Of a stretch of 64,000 nt of DNA, positions 32,253 through 40,601 are shown in pieces. The stretch is from Streptomyces sp. Sge12. Its GTDB lineage: Bacteria > Actinomycetota > Actinomycetes > Streptomycetales > Streptomycetaceae. The stretch is taken from positions 7,244,501-7,308,500 of the forward strand of contig NZ_CP020555.1 in assembly GCF_002080455.1 (NCBI RefSeq), in the 5' to 3' direction. The stretch's first letter is position 1. Each line of letters opens with the position of its first letter. The notes under the pieces were generated by a model. The model worked only from the letters and a program-made list of their open reading frames with translations, searched no databases and was not told the DNA's origin. The position numbers were made by a program, and so were the translations under genes.

Positions 32253-32618
32253 ATGAGCGCGCACGGCCACGTAGACCTCGGCCACACGGTGGCCGGCTGG
32301 ACCGGTACCACCCTGGCCCTGCTGGGTTTCGCGGGGGCGGGCGCCGCCGTGTGTGCGGCCTGGGCCCCCGGGATCTGGATCGGCCTCGGCGTCGTCGCCG
32401 CGGCCGGGATCGTCACCTGGGTGCTCCACCTCGCCGGGTGGGGCAAGCCGAGCGGACCCCGGCCGGAGGCCGACTGGGACTGGCGCAAGCGGGACGCGGG
32501 GGCCCGTACCGGGCATGCGGACTGCCTGGGCTGCCGCGCCGGCGGCCCCCGGCGCGCCGTCGCGGCAGCCGGTCGGCCCCGCGCCGCCTCGCTGCCCGCT
32601 GCCGACAGCGGCGCGTGA
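32253..32618 (+). CDS. HGxxPAAW-family-like small membrane protein
   Basis: A 121-residue membrane protein. It begins MSAHGHVDLGHTVAGWTGTT, a variant of the HGxxPAAW signature found in a streptomycete membrane family (often near trp genes). Two transmembrane helices follow (LALLGFAGAGAAVCAAWAPG and WIGLGVVAAAGIVTWVLHLA), then a cytosolic tail with DWDWRKRDAG and HADCLGCRAG, the two cysteines being a family feature. The ATG at 32253 has GGGAG upstream. It is divergent from the MarR gene and probably under its control. The role is unknown. Confidence 0.8.
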   Translation: MSAHGHVDLGHTVAGWTGTTLALLGFAGAGAAVCAAWAPGIWIGLGVVAAAGIVTWVLHLAGWGKPSGPRPEADWDWRKRDAGARTGHADCLGCRAGGPRRAVAAAGRPRAASLPAADSGA

Positions 32619-32835
32619 GCGTGCGGGGGAGCTCCCTCGGCTGCTCCCCGACGGCCCCGCTCCACGGCCGTTCCGCGGCGCCGCTCCCTCTTTCCGCGGA
32701 CAAGGCGGCCAGAAGTTCGAATGCGCGCCGCGCCCCCGGTTGGCCGCGTTCGGCGTGTGCTCCGCGAGACCCTTGGGCAGGATCGAGACGGCCGCGTGTG
32801 CGGCCCGCAGTGGAACGTTGTGAAGGATCAGCCAG

Positions 32836-33042
32836 ATGGCAACAGGCACCGTGAAGTGGTTCAACTCGGAGAAGGGGTTCGGCTTCATCCAGCAGGACGA
32901 CGGCGGCCCCGACGTGTTCGTGCACTTCTCCGCGATCGAGGCCACCGGGTTCAAGTCGCTGGAGGAGAACGCCCGCGTCGAGTACTCCGTCTCCCAGGGA
33001 CCCAAGGGTCCGCAGGCTGAGCGGGTGGTTCCCGCCCCCTAG
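32836..33042 (+). CDS. Cold-shock protein, CspA family
   Basis: A 68-residue single-domain RNA chaperone. RNP1 (KGFGFI) and RNP2 (DVFVHF) motifs are intact in the classic five-stranded OB fold, beginning MATGTVKWFNSEKGFGFIQQ. It binds single-stranded RNA and relieves structure in transcripts. The 217-bp region upstream holds no other gene; a GC hairpin candidate (GGCCGCGTGTGCGGCC) at about 32789-32804 lies in the probable leader. The stop overlaps the stop of the convergent TetR gene in the palindrome CTAG. Confidence 0.95.
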   Translation: MATGTVKWFNSEKGFGFIQQDDGGPDVFVHFSAIEATGFKSLEENARVEYSVSQGPKGPQAERVVPAP

Positions 33043-33740
33043 TCCACTTCGCGGGCCGAGCCCGTGACGCGCTGCCCCGCCGGTCCGCCCGGCGGGGTTT
33101 CGTGTGTTCCGGCCGGGCCCTGCTGCGCCCGGCCGGGTCCGACGGCCGAGTGGAGGGACATGAGCAGCCGCCACAAGTGGTCCGCCAAGGCCTGCGGATC
33201 CGCCGGGACCTCCCCGTGCAGCCAGTCCGCGAGGACCCCGGTGAACGCGGCCGCGACCGCCGACGCCACGAGCTCCGGGTGCGGCGCGCCCACCGCCGCG
33301 CGCTCGGCGCGGGCCCGGGCGCGCAGCTCCCGGTGGAGGCGGTCGCCGAGCGGACCGCCGCCGCCGGGCAGGAGCAGGGTCCGGTAGAGCGGCGCCTGCT
33401 CGGCCGCCTCCACCAGGAACGCGGCCAGCGCCGCGGGGGGCCGGGCCGGCGGGCGCGGCGACGGGCCGGTCTGCCAGGCGTGCAGGGCGTCGACCGCCGC
33501 GTGGACCACGCCCGCGCAGGCGTCCACGGCGAGCGCGGGCAGGTCCTCGTAGTGCAGGTAGAAGGTGGCGCGGCCGACGCCGGCCCGGCGGACCACCGCC
33601 GAGACGCTGACCTCGGCGAGCGGCCGGTCGGCGCACTCGGCGAGCAGGCTCTCGCGCAGCCGCCCCTTGGTCCGGGCCGTACGGGGGTCCTCCGGACGCG
33701 GGCTCTCCGGGCGCGGGTCCTGAGGGTCCTGCGGGCTCAC
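33039..33740 (-). CDS. TetR-family transcriptional regulator
   Basis: A 233-residue repressor. The HTH is at about residues 40-62 (VSVSAVVRRAGVGRATFYLHY), and a helical ligand-binding domain follows. The first about 20 residues are Pro/Asp/Glu-rich. The GTG at 33740 overlaps the DUF1304 stop as GTGA, so both are translated together. A 32-bp inverted repeat upstream of the operon (34134-34165) is the likely binding site, giving a simple negative loop: the regulator represses its own operon and the membrane partner. The inducer is unknown. The stop codon overlaps the convergent cold-shock gene. Confidence 0.9.
   Translation of the reverse strand: MSPQDPQDPRPESPRPEDPRTARTKGRLRESLLAECADRPLAEVSVSAVVRRAGVGRATFYLHYEDLPALAVDACAGVVHAAVDALHAWQTGPSPRPPARPPAALAAFLVEAAEQAPLYRTLLLPGGGGPLGDRLHRELRARARAERAAVGAPHPELVASAVAAAFTGVLADWLHGEVPADPQALADHLWRLLMSLHSAVGPGRAQQGPAGTHETPPGGPAGQRVTGSAREVD
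33075..33097 (+). terminator. Terminator of cold-shock gene
   Basis: CCCCGCCGG (33075-33083) and CCGGCGGGG (33089-33097) form a 9-bp stem with a 5-base loop, followed by TTT. It lies within the 3' end of the oppositely oriented TetR gene. Confidence 0.7.
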
Positions 33741-34090
33741 GCGGCCAGCAGCGCCGCGCCGAGGGCGAGGGCGCCGGGCAGTGCCTGGGCGACGAGGATC
33801 CGGCGGTTGGCGGTCGCGGCCCCGTACACCCCGGCGACGATCACGCAGACGAGGAAGAAGATCTGCGTGGCGAGCGAGTCGATGACGAGCGACCAGATCA
33901 GACCGGCGGCGAGGAAGCCGTTGTAGAGGCCCTGGTTGGCGGCCAGCGGGGCGGTGAGGCGGGCGGTGTCCGCGTCGAAGCCGGAGAGCGCGCGGCCGGG
34001 GGGCCGCTGCCACAGGAACATCTCCAGAACCATGAAGTACACGTGCAGCGCGGCCACGAGGCCGATCAGGATCTGGGCGACCGTGTGCAT
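33737..34090 (-). CDS. DUF1304 membrane protein
   Basis: A 117-residue integral membrane protein with four hydrophobic helices (from ILIGLVAALHVYFMVLEMFLW, GLYNGFLAAGLIWSLVI, IFFLVCVIVAGVYGAATA, ALPGALALGAALLAA). It has the NQGLYNGFLAAGL signature of DUF1304 (YqiJ-like) proteins. The ATG at 34090 is chosen because GGAG sits six bases upstream; GTG 34102 is the alternative. First gene of a two-gene operon with TetR. The function of DUF1304 proteins is not established; regulation by TetR suggests a role in tolerance to a small molecule. Confidence 0.88.
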   Translation of the reverse strand: MHTVAQILIGLVAALHVYFMVLEMFLWQRPPGRALSGFDADTARLTAPLAANQGLYNGFLAAGLIWSLVIDSLATQIFFLVCVIVAGVYGAATANRRILVAQALPGALALGAALLAA

Positions 34091-34133
34091 GGCCGTCTCC
34101 ACTTCTCAGGTCGGTGGTCGGCATGCCGGGCGG

Positions 34134-34165
34134 CCGACTTCCTGGACAACTGTACAGGAAGTCGG
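34134..34165. promoter_or_regulatory. Inverted-repeat operator of DUF1304-tetR operon
   Basis: CCGACTTCCTG (34134-34144) and CAGGAAGTCGG (34155-34165) are perfect 11-bp arms around GACAACTGTA. The site lies 44 bp before the ATG at 34090 and is the only strong symmetry there. Confidence 0.75.
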
Positions 34166-34267
34166 TGTGGAGCGGGCGGGTGCCGCCGGTGGCGGATCTT
34201 GCAGTACGGGACCAGGTGGCGCCGAACGCCCGCTCGGTGATCCGGTGCGTACTCGAAGGCGACGTAC

Positions 34268-34668
34268 ATGAAGCCGATTCCGCCCACCGCCCACGAGGCC
34301 CGCGACGACTTCCTCCCGGTGCACATGGCCGAGCGCGTGCCGCACGAGGGAGTTCTCCCGGCGGCGTCCGCTGCCGAAGGCCTCGTGGAGCGGTCAGGTG
34401 TGCTTCGGTCGGGGTGACTGCTCGGTCATCGGACCGGCGTAGCCGGGGGGCCGACAGCCGACCTCCCCTACCCCGCGGGGCGACCGGAGGCGGCCGTGCT
34501 GCTGCGCGCCTCGGCCGGCCACTGGTCCCGGATCGCGCAACCGGCGCGCGGCGCCGTCCCGGACGCGGACGCTCCGGGGCGGCGCGCCGTCTTCGACACG
34601 TTCGCCGCTCTGGTGGAGGACGCCCGCGCCCTCGGGCGCCGGGTCGTCGCTCTGCTGCGCACCGCGGA
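34268..34668 (+). other. Gene-poor stretch with interrupted open frame, possible decayed gene
   Basis: Between the operator at 34165 and the thioredoxin-like gene I find no intact gene. On the plus strand a 49-codon frame (ATG 34268, MKPIPPTAHEARDDFLPVHM) ends at TGA 34415-34417. The same frame then continues for about 80 codons with protein-like sequence (PTADLPYPAGRPEAAVLLRA, AVFDTFAALVEDARALGRRV) before running into the antisense of the next gene. One in-frame stop within otherwise plausible sequence suggests a gene remnant, but no family is recognised. Confidence 0.3.
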
Positions 34669-35007
34669 TCAGAGGTGGGCGTCCAGGAACGTACGGAACT
34701 CCTGGAGCGTCATCGGCCCGGCCTGGCTCGCGACCGCCCCGCCGTCCTTGATGAGTACGGCCGTCGGCGCGCCCGTCACCCCGTACCGCCTGGTCGGCCC
34801 CGGGCAGCGGGTGATGTCGGTGCGGACGGGGGTGAAGCGCGTCCCGTACTCCTCGGCCAGTTCGGCGACGACGGCGTCCATCGCGCGGCAGGCCTCGACG
34901 GCCTTGGGCCAGGTGCCGCAGAAGTACGCGAGTACGGGCCCGGTCGTCATCGAGAGGATGAAGTCGAACTCCTGGTCCTCCAGTGGCTGGTGCACCCGAC
35001 GTGCCAT
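34669..35007 (-). CDS. Thioredoxin-fold protein lacking the CxxC motif
   Basis: A 112-residue thioredoxin-like protein. The fold is visible from the strand PVLAYFCGTWPKAVEACRAM, the loop TRCPGPTRRYGVTGAPTAVL with the cis-proline (GAPT), and the last strand and helix (AGPMTLQEFRTFLDAHL). At the active site the usual WCGPC is replaced by CGTWPKA, so a vicinal dithiol is missing and classical oxidoreductase activity is unlikely; a lone cysteine remains. The ATG at 35007 has GGAG upstream. It stands alone. Confidence 0.8.
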   Translation of the reverse strand: MARRVHQPLEDQEFDFILSMTTGPVLAYFCGTWPKAVEACRAMDAVVAELAEEYGTRFTPVRTDITRCPGPTRRYGVTGAPTAVLIKDGGAVASQAGPMTLQEFRTFLDAHL

Positions 35008-35125
35008 GCGTGTCGCTCCTCGCTCGTGCGCCTCCCCGGAGCGGGAGGGCGGCCCCCATCATCGCCGCCGCACCGGCCCGCGGCCGCCGGGGCCGTTGTC
35101 AGTGGCTGCTGTGAAGCTGATCGGT

Positions 35126-35395
35126 ATGGACGACAGGATGCTCCGGCGCCGGGTCTACGGCGCCGACCACGAGGACCCCGACCCCGGGCCGCGCCCCGGC
35201 CGCAGCTACGGCGAGCTGGTCGGCGGGCCGCTCGACGGCCTCCTCCTGGACATCACCGGCTGGAGTGCGCACCGGCTCGCCGAAGAGGCCGGGCTCCCCA
35301 CGGAGATAGGACGCTACGGAGCGGGCGGCCGCGCCCACTACCGCCGCCGCTCGGGGGACCCCGGCCACTGGGACTGGACGGGCGACAGCCGCTGA
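35126..35395 (+). CDS. Small hypothetical protein
   Basis: An 89-residue hydrophilic protein starting MDDRMLRRRVYGADHEDPDP with a central block YGELVGGPLDGLLLDITGWS and a C-terminus RYGAGGRAHYRRRSGDPGHW. The segment GELVGGPLDG-LLDI recurs in small streptomycete proteins of unknown role. An in-frame GTG at 35111 is an alternative start. No membrane segment. It is divergent from the thioredoxin-like gene. Confidence 0.6.
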   Translation: MDDRMLRRRVYGADHEDPDPGPRPGRSYGELVGGPLDGLLLDITGWSAHRLAEEAGLPTEIGRYGAGGRAHYRRRSGDPGHWDWTGDSR

Positions 35396-35474
35396 CGGCA
35401 GGCGGTGCGGCAAGGGCGGGGAAGGGGCGGGGCGGGGCGGGGCGGGGAAGGGACGGGACCCGGAGGCCGGCGGC

Positions 35475-35846
35475 TCAGCCTTCGGCGCCCCGGCTCACCC
35501 GGTGGGCCCAGATCACGAGCGGTACCTGGAGCGGCAGCCGGGCGAGCGCCACGGCCCGCACGGCGGGGGAGCGGTGGCGCGCGTCGACAGCCATCTTCAC
35601 GTTGGCCGGGAACACGCCGACGAAGAAGGCCGCCGTGGCCAGCGCGGCCACCCTGCGGGTGCGCGGATGGGCGACGCCGGCGGCGAGGGCGAGCTCGGCC
35701 ACCCCACTGGCGTACGTCCACCCGCGCGGGCTGCCCGGCAGCGAACGGGGCACCGTCGCGTCGAACCGCCCGGGCGCCGCCGCGTGGGCGACGGCAGCTC
35801 CGGCCAGCAGGCCGGCGAGCAGGACGGGGGAGGAGACGCGCGCCAT
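35475..35846 (-). CDS. DoxX-family-like small membrane protein
   Basis: A 123-residue membrane protein with about four hydrophobic segments. It matches the DoxX-like pattern in GWTYASGVAELALAAGVAHP and VAALATAAFFVGVFPANVKMAVD; FPANVKM is the usual conserved helix 3 ending in these proteins. It was called from ATG 35846, with AGAGG upstream. It lies 34 bp downstream of the CHAT gene on the same strand, so it could be the last gene of that operon, although DoxX-like proteins occur in many settings and the link may be coincidental. Confidence 0.8.
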   Translation of the reverse strand: MARVSSPVLLAGLLAGAAVAHAAAPGRFDATVPRSLPGSPRGWTYASGVAELALAAGVAHPRTRRVAALATAAFFVGVFPANVKMAVDARHRSPAVRAVALARLPLQVPLVIWAHRVSRGAEG

Positions 35847-35880
35847 CGGGGTCCTCTCGGAGATGCCTGGGCTCGCGATC

Positions 35881-38800
35881 CTACTCGCGAGTAGCCGGGG
35901 GTGGCCGCATTCGGGCGGACTCCGACCCGCCCAGGTGGACGAATGCGGCCCAGAAACGGGTCTCCGCGTAGCAGGGGATTCGCGGCGGCCGGCTGTCCAG
36001 GAAGGCCACGGCCTCGCGCAGGCGGGCGCGGGTCGGTTCGTCCGGTACGGCGGCGAGCAGTTCGGCGCACCACCGGGACAGCTGCTCGGCCGTGGAGTCC
36101 CGCAGCCACAGCTGGGCCGTGCGCAGGGCCCGCCCGGCGCCCACGGATGCGCCCACGGCGGCGCCGTCGGACGTGCCGTCGGCCGCGCCGTCGGAGGCAC
36201 CGGAGTCCAGTTCGCGGTAGAACCGGGTCGCGATGAGCATGGTCGCCAGGTCGTTCACGTTCCACAGTGCGGCGATCACCTCGCGCGCACCGGCCTGGAG
36301 CAGCCCCGAGGCCAGCCCGATGGCCTCGTCCGGCAGGAACGCGTCGGTGGACGCCGTGCGGCAGGCCGACGCGAACACCAGCCGCACGCCCCGGAAGGCA
36401 CGGCCGGCCATGATGCTGCGGAGCGTCATCCGGGTGCCGCCGGTCAGCAGGAAGGCCGACTCCAGCGGGCTCTCCTGCTCGAAGGAGCCGTGACACGCCA
36501 GGTGGACGTGGGTGGCCCCGGGGACATCCTCCTTCAGGAACACCGGGGCGAGGGCCGCCGCGCCGTGCCGCACCGTGTGCCGGGACCAGGGGAGCAGCAC
36601 GCCGACGGCCGCGGCCTCGGCCGACGCATAGGGCAGATCGTTCGTCGGGTCGCCGACGGCCGCCAGCACCGGGGGCCCGGGCCGGGCCGCCGGTCTGCGG
36701 GCGAGCACGGCCGCCGAGGGGGCGTAGGACACCGCGAACTCGTCCAGCAGGCAGCGGCCGTCGTGGACGAAGGAATGCAGCGGCAGACCCGCCAGCGGAC
36801 CGCACGGGACCAGGGTCACCTCCTCCGCGCCCGTGTCGCGCAGCCAGCCCGCGAGGGTGGCGGTGAGCCCGCTGCGGGGCAGCGGGCCCGGATCCCCGCC
36901 GGCCGGGACGTCCTGCCGGTCCACGATCCGGCTGTCGATGTCGAGGCCGCCCTCCCCGTCGCGCCGGACGAGCAGCAGACGTACGACCTCCGCGGACCCG
37001 TACACGTAGACCAGGGGGCGGTGCGGGGGCACTGCGGCGGACAGTTCGCCGAGACCCGGCGGGCGCAGTGCCTCGGCCGCCGCGGTGAGGCGGGCGAGGG
37101 CGTCGTCGCGTTCCCCGCGCGCCTTGGCGATCGCCCGCACCAGTGACAACTGGAGCCGTTCGACGTCGGCCGTGCCGAAACCGGCGGCGGGCAACGACCG
37201 TTCGGCGCCGCCGAGCGCCGTCAGCCGGTCGCAGGCCGCCCGGTAGGCGTCGAAGGCCTCGGGGTCGCCGTCGCGGGCGCTGCGCAGCACGTCCTGGTCC
37301 TGCTGCAGGGTCTCGCCGAGCTCCCGGGCCAGGGTCCGTTCCAGGAGGAGGACGGCGTCCTGGGTGCGGCCCGCCCTGACCATCATGGTGACGATCCCCA
37401 GCATGTCGCCGGCCGCGGCCCGCTGCTCCATGTGCCGGCTCTGCCTGAGCAGGGCGTCCTGGTAGAGGCCCTCGTGCAGCTCCGCGGCCCACGCTCCCGC
37501 GTCCGCCGCGGCCCCCCAGTCCCTCCGCTCCGCGAGGAACCGCAGGTAGACCATGGCGGCCTTGAACGCGTCGCCGCTCCGGCCGCGTTCGGCGAGGGTC
37601 CTGATCGTGTCCTCGTGGACGGCGCGGTCCTCCGTGGGCTCCAGCTGGGCCAGGTTCACCTGGATGCTTGCCCAGTCCCGGGGGCTGTTCTCGAGCGTCA
37701 GCACCCGCAGGGCCGCCCGGAAGTGCACCGCCGCGGCGCGCAGTTGCTCCGGCTCCCCGGTCTGCCAGCGCATCACCCCGAGGAACGACTGCGTCAGCGC
37801 CCACTGCCTCGGCGTCGACTCCTGCGTGAACACCTGGAGGCAGGAAGTCAGATGGGCGATCGCGCGCTCGAGATCCGGCTCGGCACGCACCTCGGGGTCC
37901 CCGAGGGCGACCCCGAGGTTGAATTCGGCGTTGGCCCAGTCCCACGGGTGCTCCTCGAGCGTGAAGACGGACTGCGCCGCCATGAACGCCTGGATGGCCA
38001 GTCGCTGCGTGGCCTCGACGTCGCGGCCCCGCATCATGCTGTAGGCGACGCCGAGCGAGATCTGGGACATCGCCCAGTCCATCGGCATCTCGTGCTTGGG
38101 CTGGGCCGTGAGCGAGGCGCGGTAGTGCTCGATGGCACGCCACAGGTTCGCCTCCCGGCCCTCGGCGAGCCGGTCCCGGTACAGCCGGCCGAGGTTGTGG
38201 TGGATGTCCCCGCGCTGCACGGCATCGGTGACGGGGTCGAGGAGGTCGAGGGCCTCGTGGGCCGTACGGATGGCCTCCTCGGAGTTCTGCTCCGGATCTC
38301 CCGCGGTCCGCAGGGGCAGCAGCCTGACGACCGTGTTGAGCAGGCCGGCCCGGACGGCGGGCTCGGCGTCCGCCGGAAGGGACCCGAGGGCGTCGCGGCA
38401 CAGGGCGATCGCCCGCTCGACGCTCTCGAAGCGGCCGCTCGTCGTGGCCGCGTCGAGCAGGGCCCGGGCGAGGGCGGAGACGACGGACGGGTAGTGGGGA
38501 TGATCCGCCGTCACCTCGGCCGCGCACTGTTCGAAGATGGCCAGGGCCTCGGCCGCATTGGCCCCGGGGTCGCCGTCCCGGCGGCGGTCGTAGGCGTGGC
38601 CCAGATTGACCCGGAGCCCCAGGGTGACACCGAGTTCGGCGCTCTCGGGCAGGTCCAGGATCGCCCGCAGCGCCGTGATGGCCTCCTCCGTGTCGATCTT
38701 TCCGTTGGTGCGCGGCGCGAGGACCTCCTCGGCCAGCATCATGTTCAGGAGCACCCACGCGGTCCGCGAAGCCTCGTACGAGTTCGTGGCGAGCGCCTCG

Positions 38801-39624
38801 CGGATCCGGCTCAGGCGCTCGTCGTGGTCGGGGACGGCCCGCAGGCTGTCGGAGAACTCGAAGACGCTCATCCGCCGCGGGTCCTCCGGCGGCCGCTCCG
38901 CGGGGGCGTTCTCCTCGATCCAGTCCAGCAGGTCCCGCAACCGTGCCAGCAGCCCGGTCGCGGTGCGACGCTCCTGCCCCTCGGGCAGCCGGCCCTCCGC
39001 GTCCGCGGCCAGCCGTACCGCACGCGCCACGAGGGCCCGGTGGTCCGCGGGACTCCCGTCGTAGGTGGTGGCGAACTGCAGGGCCAGGGCGAGCTGGTAC
39101 CGGGGCAGGTCGGGGTCGGCCGGGTCCGTCAGCAGCCGTTCCAGTCCGGCCCGGCGCAGGTCGAGCAGCGGGCCGGTCCCCTCGCCGGTGTGCTGGTCGA
39201 TGAGTCCGCACATCTCGAGGCAGACGGCCCGTGCGGAGGTGCCGGGCAGGTCCTGGTCCACGAGGGACCACAAGGTCCGCACCGCCGTGAGCAGGTCCTC
39301 GGTCTCGCGGGACAGGGCGTACCGGCATTCCTGCGCCCGGAAGAGGTTGAAGGACGCCATGGCCCGTTTCCCGGCCGGGACGGAGGGCAGCCGGAGGGCG
39401 CTCTCCAGGCAGGTCAGTGCCCCCGCCAGGTCCTCGATGCGGCCGTCCTCCAGGTGCCGGTGCAGCCGGTTCGTGCCGACGGAGATCAGCGTGGACCAGC
39501 GCGCCGGCACCGACAGCGCCGGAAAGCCGGGATGTGTCATCACCGCTTCCCAGGCCGCGCCGTACGTGTCGGGATCGGTGTCGTCCGGCAGGCCGACGGC
39601 ATGGTCGAAGAGCTCGCTCAGCAC
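35881..39624 (-). CDS. TPR-repeat CHAT-domain protease
   Basis: A 1247-residue protein. Residues about 60-900 are alpha-helical TPR-type repeats, many readable as family units (for example AEFNLGVALGDPEVRAEPDL, HHNLGRLYRDRLAEGREANL, WALTQSFLGVMRWQTGEPEQ), a sensing or binding scaffold. The C-terminal third is a CHAT caspase-like peptidase: the catalytic His lies in HLACHG (His1045) and the Cys in FASACRT (Cys1088), followed by LQAGAREVIAALWNVND. Both residues are intact, so it should be active. The GTG at 39624 has GGAGG upstream and overlaps the preceding gene by 7 bases. CHAT proteins cut partner proteins such as gasdermins or Csx30-like targets; no gasdermin is here, so the membrane partner encoded upstream may be the target or anchor. 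Confidence 0.88.
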   Translation of the reverse strand: MLSELFDHAVGLPDDTDPDTYGAAWEAVMTHPGFPALSVPARWSTLISVGTNRLHRHLEDGRIEDLAGALTCLESALRLPSVPAGKRAMASFNLFRAQECRYALSRETEDLLTAVRTLWSLVDQDLPGTSARAVCLEMCGLIDQHTGEGTGPLLDLRRAGLERLLTDPADPDLPRYQLALALQFATTYDGSPADHRALVARAVRLAADAEGRLPEGQERRTATGLLARLRDLLDWIEENAPAERPPEDPRRMSVFEFSDSLRAVPDHDERLSRIREALATNSYEASRTAWVLLNMMLAEEVLAPRTNGKIDTEEAITALRAILDLPESAELGVTLGLRVNLGHAYDRRRDGDPGANAAEALAIFEQCAAEVTADHPHYPSVVSALARALLDAATTSGRFESVERAIALCRDALGSLPADAEPAVRAGLLNTVVRLLPLRTAGDPEQNSEEAIRTAHEALDLLDPVTDAVQRGDIHHNLGRLYRDRLAEGREANLWRAIEHYRASLTAQPKHEMPMDWAMSQISLGVAYSMMRGRDVEATQRLAIQAFMAAQSVFTLEEHPWDWANAEFNLGVALGDPEVRAEPDLERAIAHLTSCLQVFTQESTPRQWALTQSFLGVMRWQTGEPEQLRAAAVHFRAALRVLTLENSPRDWASIQVNLAQLEPTEDRAVHEDTIRTLAERGRSGDAFKAAMVYLRFLAERRDWGAAADAGAWAAELHEGLYQDALLRQSRHMEQRAAAGDMLGIVTMMVRAGRTQDAVLLLERTLARELGETLQQDQDVLRSARDGDPEAFDAYRAACDRLTALGGAERSLPAAGFGTADVERLQLSLVRAIAKARGERDDALARLTAAAEALRPPGLGELSAAVPPHRPLVYVYGSAEVVRLLLVRRDGEGGLDIDSRIVDRQDVPAGGDPGPLPRSGLTATLAGWLRDTGAEEVTLVPCGPLAGLPLHSFVHDGRCLLDEFAVSYAPSAAVLARRPAARPGPPVLAAVGDPTNDLPYASAEAAAVGVLLPWSRHTVRHGAAALAPVFLKEDVPGATHVHLACHGSFEQESPLESAFLLTGGTRMTLRSIMAGRAFRGVRLVFASACRTASTDAFLPDEAIGLASGLLQAGAREVIAALWNVNDLATMLIATRFYRELDSGASDGAADGTSDGAAVGASVGAGRALRTAQLWLRDSTAEQLSRWCAELLAAVPDEPTRARLREAVAFLDSRPPRIPCYAETRFWAAFVHLGGSESARMRPPPATRE
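36151..36210. repeat. 12-bp tandem repeat inside the CHAT domain
   Basis: Five imperfect 12-bp units, the best being GCGCCGTCGGAC, GTGCCGTCGGCC and GCGCCGTCGGAG, encode the Ser/Asp/Gly/Ala-rich stretch at about residues 1139-1158, after the catalytic cysteine. It is probably an expandable loop or linker. Confidence 0.7.
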
Positions 39625-40601
39625 GGTGGGGGACCTCCGGAGGGGGCACCGGACGAGGACGGATCGGTGAAGAGGGGTTCGGGCCGGCGGGAACCGGCGG
39701 AGAGGTACGTGGTGAGCCGCCGCCCCGCCCGGTACTCCGCGAGCGGGTTCTCCGGGAGGGGATGGCGCAGCGATCCGTACAACTGCTGGCGGTACAGGTC
39801 GAAGCAGGATTCGACGACGTCCGCGTGCAGCCGTGCGGCGGACAGCAGGAAGCCGCGGTACGCCGTGGCGGCGACGGCCAGGGACAGCGGGACCGCCCAG
39901 AGGGTCCACACCGACCACACGCAGCACAGCACGGCGCAGGCCCACAGGTGCGCGGTGAGGTGCACCGAGCGGCGCGAGGCCAGGACCTCGGTCCGGGCCG
40001 CGTCCGGCAGGAGCAGCCACAGCCGGGGCCAGCAGACGACCGGGTCCAGTCCGTAGTGGGCGCGCACCCGGTCCTCGGAGGCCCGCAGTACGTTGCCGAA
40101 CCGGGTCGGCATCCTGCGCCGGGGGTCGAACGGCACCGACCGCACGCGCCGCGCGAGGCGGCCGCGCTCCGCGAGCGCATCGGCGTCGAGCGAGTCGGCG
40201 GGACGCGCGGCCAGCGGACGCAGCGCAGCGATGTCGGCGTCGGCGTGCCGGCCGAGCCGTTCGCGCAGCCGGCGGCGCGGTCCCGGGAGGAGCACCCAGT
40301 ACCCCTCCAGGCCGCGGACGAGCGGCTGGGAGAAGAACTGCAGGAGCAGCCCGGACAGGGTGAGCAGCAGGAGCAGCCCCACCACCGCGGCCCCTTGCAC
40401 GAGGACGGGCAGCCCGGTCAGCCCGGCCGTCCACTGCTCGGCCGCACCGGCCCAGCCGAGGCGCTGCACCGTGGGCCACCCCACGCCGCGCAGCCAGGCG
40501 GCGGCCCCGGCCAGCCAGAACAGACAGGCCGGCGAGAACAGCGCGGCGAGCCAGCGCTCGGAGAGCTTCCCGCCCAGGCCCTTCCAGAAGTCATTCAGCA
40601 C
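39618..40601 (-). CDS. Membrane protein partner of the CHAT protease
   Basis: A 327-residue integral membrane protein, not recognised as a known family. Hydrophobic segments are visible at about residues 17-40 (LFSPACLFWLAGAAAWL), 63-88 (AAVVGLLLLLTLSGLLLQFF) and 210-250 (two helices, WACAVLCCVWSVWTLWAVPL onwards). Between them lies a cytosolic region of about 120 residues with PGPRRRLRERLGRHADADI and DPRRRMPTRFGNVLRASEDR. The C-terminus is soluble. The GTG at 40601 lies inside the preceding gene and the stop overlaps the CHAT start by 7 bases, so the three genes are tightly coupled. The arginine-rich cytosolic region could be cleaved by, or recruit, the CHAT protein. Confidence 0.75.
   Translation of the reverse strand: MLNDFWKGLGGKLSERWLAALFSPACLFWLAGAAAWLRGVGWPTVQRLGWAGAAEQWTAGLTGLPVLVQGAAVVGLLLLLTLSGLLLQFFSQPLVRGLEGYWVLLPGPRRRLRERLGRHADADIAALRPLAARPADSLDADALAERGRLARRVRSVPFDPRRRMPTRFGNVLRASEDRVRAHYGLDPVVCWPRLWLLLPDAARTEVLASRRSVHLTAHLWACAVLCCVWSVWTLWAVPLSLAVAATAYRGFLLSAARLHADVVESCFDLYRQQLYGSLRHPLPENPLAEYRAGRRLTTYLSAGSRRPEPLFTDPSSSGAPSGGPPPC

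Noticed and set aside
35597..40180. Second long minus-strand frame over the CHAT locus
   Set aside because: It is a shifted shadow of the CHAT and membrane-protein genes; its translation is Arg/Gly/Pro-rich and has no motif.
39618..40601. Gasdermin or pore-forming partner of the CHAT protease
   Set aside because: The sequence has several canonical hydrophobic helices and no gasdermin-like beta-rich N-terminal domain.
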